Source: CAMLJR01 sp964500675
GTDB taxonomy: Bacteria; Pseudomonadota; Gammaproteobacteria; Pseudomonadales; CAMLJR01
Direction: 5' to 3'
DNA: 64,000 bases
Assembly: GCA_964500675.1 (NCBI GenBank)
Contig: CAZCNY010000002.1
Coordinates: 434,001-498,000, forward strand
Position numbers and translations under genes: made by a program. Each line of letters opens with the position of its first letter. Position 1 is the first letter of the stretch. Of this stretch, positions 62,009 to 64,000 are shown piece by piece. The notes under the pieces were generated by a model. It searched no databases, was not told the DNA's origin, and worked only from the letters and a program-made list of their open reading frames with translations.

Positions 62009-62277
62009 TCCACAAGATCCTCGACTTCAATACGCGTGAGCAAAATATCCTGCGCATGCGCATCGGCGGTGTCGCTGCTCACGTCGATATCGAGCCGCGC
62101 GTTCTCCGCGATCGAGCCGCGCGTGCCGTCGATGAAATGCTCGCGAAAATGCTCTGCCGAAATATGCGCAAGCGCGCCGATGCGCACGGCGACCGCGGTG
62201 ACGCGCTGCGCATTCTGTTCCGCGGCAAGCGTATCGATTTTGCGCAACAGATCGCGCATCAGTGATAGTTCATGCAT
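62005..62277 (-). CDS. HypA-like nickel-insertion protein lacking its zinc domain
   Basis: 90 residues. The start MHELSLMRDLLRKI has the family's nickel-binding MHE, and VRIGALAHISAEHFREHF matches HypA. No Cys is present anywhere, so the usual CxxC...CxxC zinc module (normal length about 113 residues) is missing. The end DILLTRIEVED resembles the strand that normally follows the zinc module, as if the module were cut out in frame. It overlaps hypF by 4 bases. It may have lost or changed its metallochaperone role. Without HypB in sight the nickel step is unclear. Confidence 0.88.
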   Translation of the reverse strand: MHELSLMRDLLRKIDTLAAEQNAQRVTAVAVRIGALAHISAEHFREHFIDGTRGSIAENARLDIDVSSDTADAHAQDILLTRIEVEDLVD

Positions 62278-62433
62278 GTGACGTTTCCTTTACCGTAGCC
62301 ATGTTCATTGATAGATCGGCGGTAAATTTTAAATGTCAGCCCCGCCTGAAACTGTCTTACGCACACATTTTTAATAGCAGCTAATCGGCCACAGCAGTCG
62401 GTCGCAGTTTTTAAAAGCGGACTTTCATTTAAT

Positions 62434-62490
62434 GCCTACAACAGGAGTTGGCGCGCGCGCAGCGTGCGGTAATCCCGTTGCTTGTTAGCC
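62434..62490 (-). other. attC-like site of the SdpI cassette (degenerate)
   Basis: On the minus strand the R'' box GGCTAAC (62490-62484) exactly complements the TTAGCC that opens the same cassette at 62840. The other end is poor (TGTTGTAGGC at 62443-62434 instead of GTTRRRY), and the inner arms pair weakly. It is about 57 bases and probably the terminal, decayed site next to the hyp genes. Confidence 0.6.
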
Positions 62491-62491
62491 A

Positions 62492-62821
62492 TCATTTGCT
62501 CCGTTTTGAAAGGCTGCGAATATAGATAGCCGTTAAACCAAGCGCTGACAAGACTGGCAAAATAAGTACGAGTACGCCGGGAAGCGATTTGCCAGAGGCC
62601 AACTCAGGATTTAAACGATAGGAAATTAAAGCGATTCCTGCGGCGAACGTAAGCAAAAAGCCAGCGACTCGATTTGCGCGGAACCAAACCTCGCGATTCG
62701 CAAGAGTACCCGCAGTGCGAACGCCATAAAATCGATTGGGTGGAATCAGCTTCAGTGCAAGCGGCGCGGAAAAGACAGCAATTAGTGTAGCCGGTACGAA
62801 CATTGAAATTGGTGCGGTCAT
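62492..62821 (-). CDS. SdpI-family membrane protein (integron cassette)
   Basis: 109 residues. An N-terminal helix (MFVPATLIAVFSAPLALKL) precedes the family hallmark PPNRFYGVRTAGTLANREVW and FRANRVAGF, followed by two more helices. SdpI in Bacillus gives immunity to the SdpC toxin; most proteobacterial members are uncharacterised. The ATG lies 13 bases inside the cassette boundary after attC, as is usual for cassette genes. Its stop is followed at once by the next attC-like site. The cassette location implies it was acquired by site-specific recombination. Confidence 0.88.
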   Translation of the reverse strand: MTAPISMFVPATLIAVFSAPLALKLIPPNRFYGVRTAGTLANREVWFRANRVAGFLLTFAAGIALISYRLNPELASGKSLPGVLVLILPVLSALGLTAIYIRSLSKRSK

Positions 62822-62834
62822 GGCATCCTCGTAT

Positions 62835-62958
62835 GGCTAACGCCAAGTTAACCGGCAGAACGGAGCCGGCCTGCCGTCGGAGTGCTTTGCAGCGGGGCGT
62901 AAAATTTGCGAAGCAAATGCCTCGCTGCAAACTGTCCGCGTTGAACGCCTGGTTATGT
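62835..62958 (-). other. attC site between the two cassettes
   Basis: 124 bases. On the minus strand the R'' box ACATAAC (62958-62952) and R' box GTTAGCC (62841-62835) bound an imperfect hairpin. Inner arms CGCTGCAAA (62923-62931) and TTTGCAGCG (62886-62894) pair perfectly, as do ATTTGC (62904-62909) and GCAAAT (62913-62918). The L boxes (GTTCAAC / GTTAAC) show the unpaired bases typical of attC. It starts right after the stop codon of the nuclease-like gene. Confidence 0.85.
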
Positions 62959-62960
62959 GC

Positions 62961-63743
62961 TTACTTAAGCATGTAGCCCAGCCTAGAACTGTCTGACTCA
63001 ACCCAGCCCAGAAAATCTTTCAACAAGTCAAAATTGATTACGTCAATTAGAAAATAATCATTAACGTGCTTACTGTTGCTATTCCTATAGGCATAATTAA
63101 CTTCCAACTGAAAATTGTTTTGTATCCTCGAAGGACGTGACTGGTCGTCAATAGTTACCATGTGGAAATTGTCGAAGGAGTTACAAAGAATTACTGGATA
63201 CTCGACTGTTAGGAATATTTCTGGATTACCCTTTGCACCCTCCGGTATTATCGAGTTTCCCCATCGATTTGACACCAAAGCGTTTAGACATTGGTTCAAC
63301 GCCTTATACATGACTTCGTTTTCTTGGTCTCTCCCCGTCTCGCCAGCAAACAATTTGGCAACATTTCCATTTGTAGCCAAATATCGATGCTCTTCTGTGA
63401 GGGTGTTGTTTTCGCGAAGACTGGTCTTTGCCACTAGCCATTCTCTGGTAGATTTCCTATCCTTCTTATCAAACCAAAATACAACCTTATTCGGAATGTA
63501 CTTGCATTCAATATACAACTTGAAATTAATTGTTCCCCGGCGCTGACCAAAGCTACCAAAAGAATAAGGAATTGCCTTCTCCGCAACTAGATCTATTTCT
63601 CTAGGCTTGTTGGTGGATGAGTCCATGTAGTACGGACTTATCAAGGTGTGCCAACCAAGCTCTTTTAATTTATTTACAACTTTGCAATGAAAGCTATTTC
63701 CGCTCTTCTGAATAATATCTTCTACACTTTTATCGACACTCAT
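62961..63743 (-). CDS. Predicted PD-(D/E)XK nuclease-like protein (integron cassette)
   Basis: 260 residues. The N-terminal half follows the restriction-endonuclease-like pattern: GNSFHCKVVNKLKELGWHTL (helix), then NKPREIDLVAEK with Asp 51, and LYIECKYIP with the ExK pair Glu79 and Lys81. The second half (about 110-260) resembles no family I know and is rich in Asn, Tyr and Phe. The gene is clearly A+T-richer than the hyp genes. It ends at its own attC, with the TAA adjoining the R'' box. A role in DNA restriction or defence is possible but inferred from the fold motif. Confidence 0.75.
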   Translation of the reverse strand: MSVDKSVEDIIQKSGNSFHCKVVNKLKELGWHTLISPYYMDSSTNKPREIDLVAEKAIPYSFGSFGQRRGTINFKLYIECKYIPNKVVFWFDKKDRKSTREWLVAKTSLRENNTLTEEHRYLATNGNVAKLFAGETGRDQENEVMYKALNQCLNALVSNRWGNSIIPEGAKGNPEIFLTVEYPVILCNSFDNFHMVTIDDQSRPSRIQNNFQLEVNYAYRNSNSKHVNDYFLIDVINFDLLKDFLGWVESDSSRLGYMLK

Positions 63744-63761
63744 ACTGATTATCCAAATTAC

Positions 63762-63911
63762 ACATAACTAGTTAGTAAACAGACGCGTCTGTTGATTTTG
63801 GTTTTTGGCGACAAAAGCGGGTACGTCTGTTCATATGGTCCCGGCAAGCTCTTGTGGTTTTTGTTTGGAGGCCGCGCCAGCCCTGAGGTGGATAACTGTT
63901 CCTAGTTACCG
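63762..63911 (-). other. attC-like site of the preceding cassette
   Basis: About 150 bases. On the minus strand the left arm CGGTAACTAGGAACAG (63911-63896) and the right arm CTGTTTACTAACTAGTTATG (63782-63763) share complementary CTGTT and CTAGTTA blocks. The cut would be G|TTATGTG at 63768/63767. The rest of that preceding cassette continues beyond the window edge. Confidence 0.6.
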
Positions 63912-64000
63912 TCAAAATTAAACGGACTCGGTTTATTTGTCCAGCCGGACGCAACGGATAGCGCTGCTTATCGTATAAGAGGTTGAATGGAATTGAACGA

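Larger units (their letters stand above)
62434..63911 (-). mobile_element. Integron gene-cassette array fragment (minus orientation)
   Basis: Two cassettes with three attC-like sites. Reading on the minus strand: attC ending at 63762, then the nuclease-like cassette (63767 to 62841, 927 bases), its attC, the SdpI cassette (62840 to about 62442) and its shorter attC. In each cassette the front sequence after the cut G (TTATGTG and TTAGCC) is complementary to the R'' box of its own attC (CACATAAC and GGCTAAC), which is the internal rule of integron cassettes. Cassette order implies attI and the integrase, if present, lie beyond 64000. Confidence 0.82.

Noticed and set aside
56820..62277. hypB or hydrogenase subunit genes
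   Set aside because: All frames of the hyp region were considered. No GTPase with a GxxGxGK site between the hyp genes and no L1/L2 Cys motifs of a large subunit are present.
63772..64000. Minus-strand frame open from the right edge through the attC-like site
   Set aside because: It runs across the attC-like site at 63762-63911 and has Arg/Lys/Thr-rich random composition. It may be the read-through end of a cassette gene, but it cannot be supported.

Overview
The window is chromosomal DNA from a Gram-negative bacterium, most likely a gammaproteobacterium. The clues are DbpA helicase, the tail-specific protease Prc, cyclopropane-fatty-acid synthase, TonB receptor, porin, YcgN, YfiR, lipoprotein signal sequences and several c-di-GMP enzymes. 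Genus is not resolvable from the sequence alone. Most genes are G+C-rich with dense short overlaps. A few stretches (the outer parts of the RHS gene and the right-hand end) are visibly A+T-richer and look acquired.

Layout. 1-2400: start of a P-type cation ATPase (cut by the window edge) and an OmpR/TctE-like two-component pair. 2.9-5.8 kb: an SDR-type reductase and a GT39 (ArnT-like) glycosyltransferase. 6-14.4 kb: exported proteins (DUF4382 lipoprotein, PF04185 phosphoesterase, glycine-zipper protein, His-rich protein), then a minus-strand operon of an NMT1/SsuABC-like transporter ending in an S1/P1 nuclease. 14.7-20.4 kb: a secreted RHS-repeat protein with a Cys-rich C-terminal tip, a following membrane protein (possible immunity partner), then a non-coding stretch with palindromic and direct repeats. 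20.6-25.9 kb: lipoprotein, second PF04185 phosphoesterase, small exported protein, HD-GYP phosphodiesterase, SemiSWEET. 25.9-43 kb: glycogen and alpha-glucan metabolism (glgP, glgA, glgB, glgC, a GH57 enzyme, malQ, pgl), interrupted by dbpA and a porin/PstS-like/chemoreceptor operon. 43.4-50.6 kb: a tightly overlapped signalling operon (YfiR, sensor kinase, receiver, REC-GGDEF-EAL, receiver, TonB receptor). 50.8-56.7 kb: prc, cfa, Sel1-repeat protein, YcgN, PAS-diguanylate cyclase. 56.8-62.3 kb: [NiFe]-hydrogenase maturation genes hypE, hypD, hypC, hypF and a HypA-like gene without its zinc domain; no hypB and no hydrogenase subunits are in the window. 62.4-64 kb: part of an integron gene-cassette array on the minus strand, with attC sites around an SdpI-family gene and a PD-(D/E)XK nuclease-like gene.

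How the parts connect. The glycogen genes form a complete cycle: ADP-glucose synthesis (GlgC), chain growth (GlgA), branching (GlgB, perhaps GH57), phosphorolysis (GlgP) and maltodextrin rearrangement (MalQ). Pgl links the cluster to the pentose-phosphate pathway. The HD-GYP, REC-GGDEF-EAL and PAS-GGDEF proteins point to active c-di-GMP signalling. The strongest unusual signals are the attC array with its nuclease-like cassette, the compositionally mosaic RHS gene, and the zinc-less HypA.
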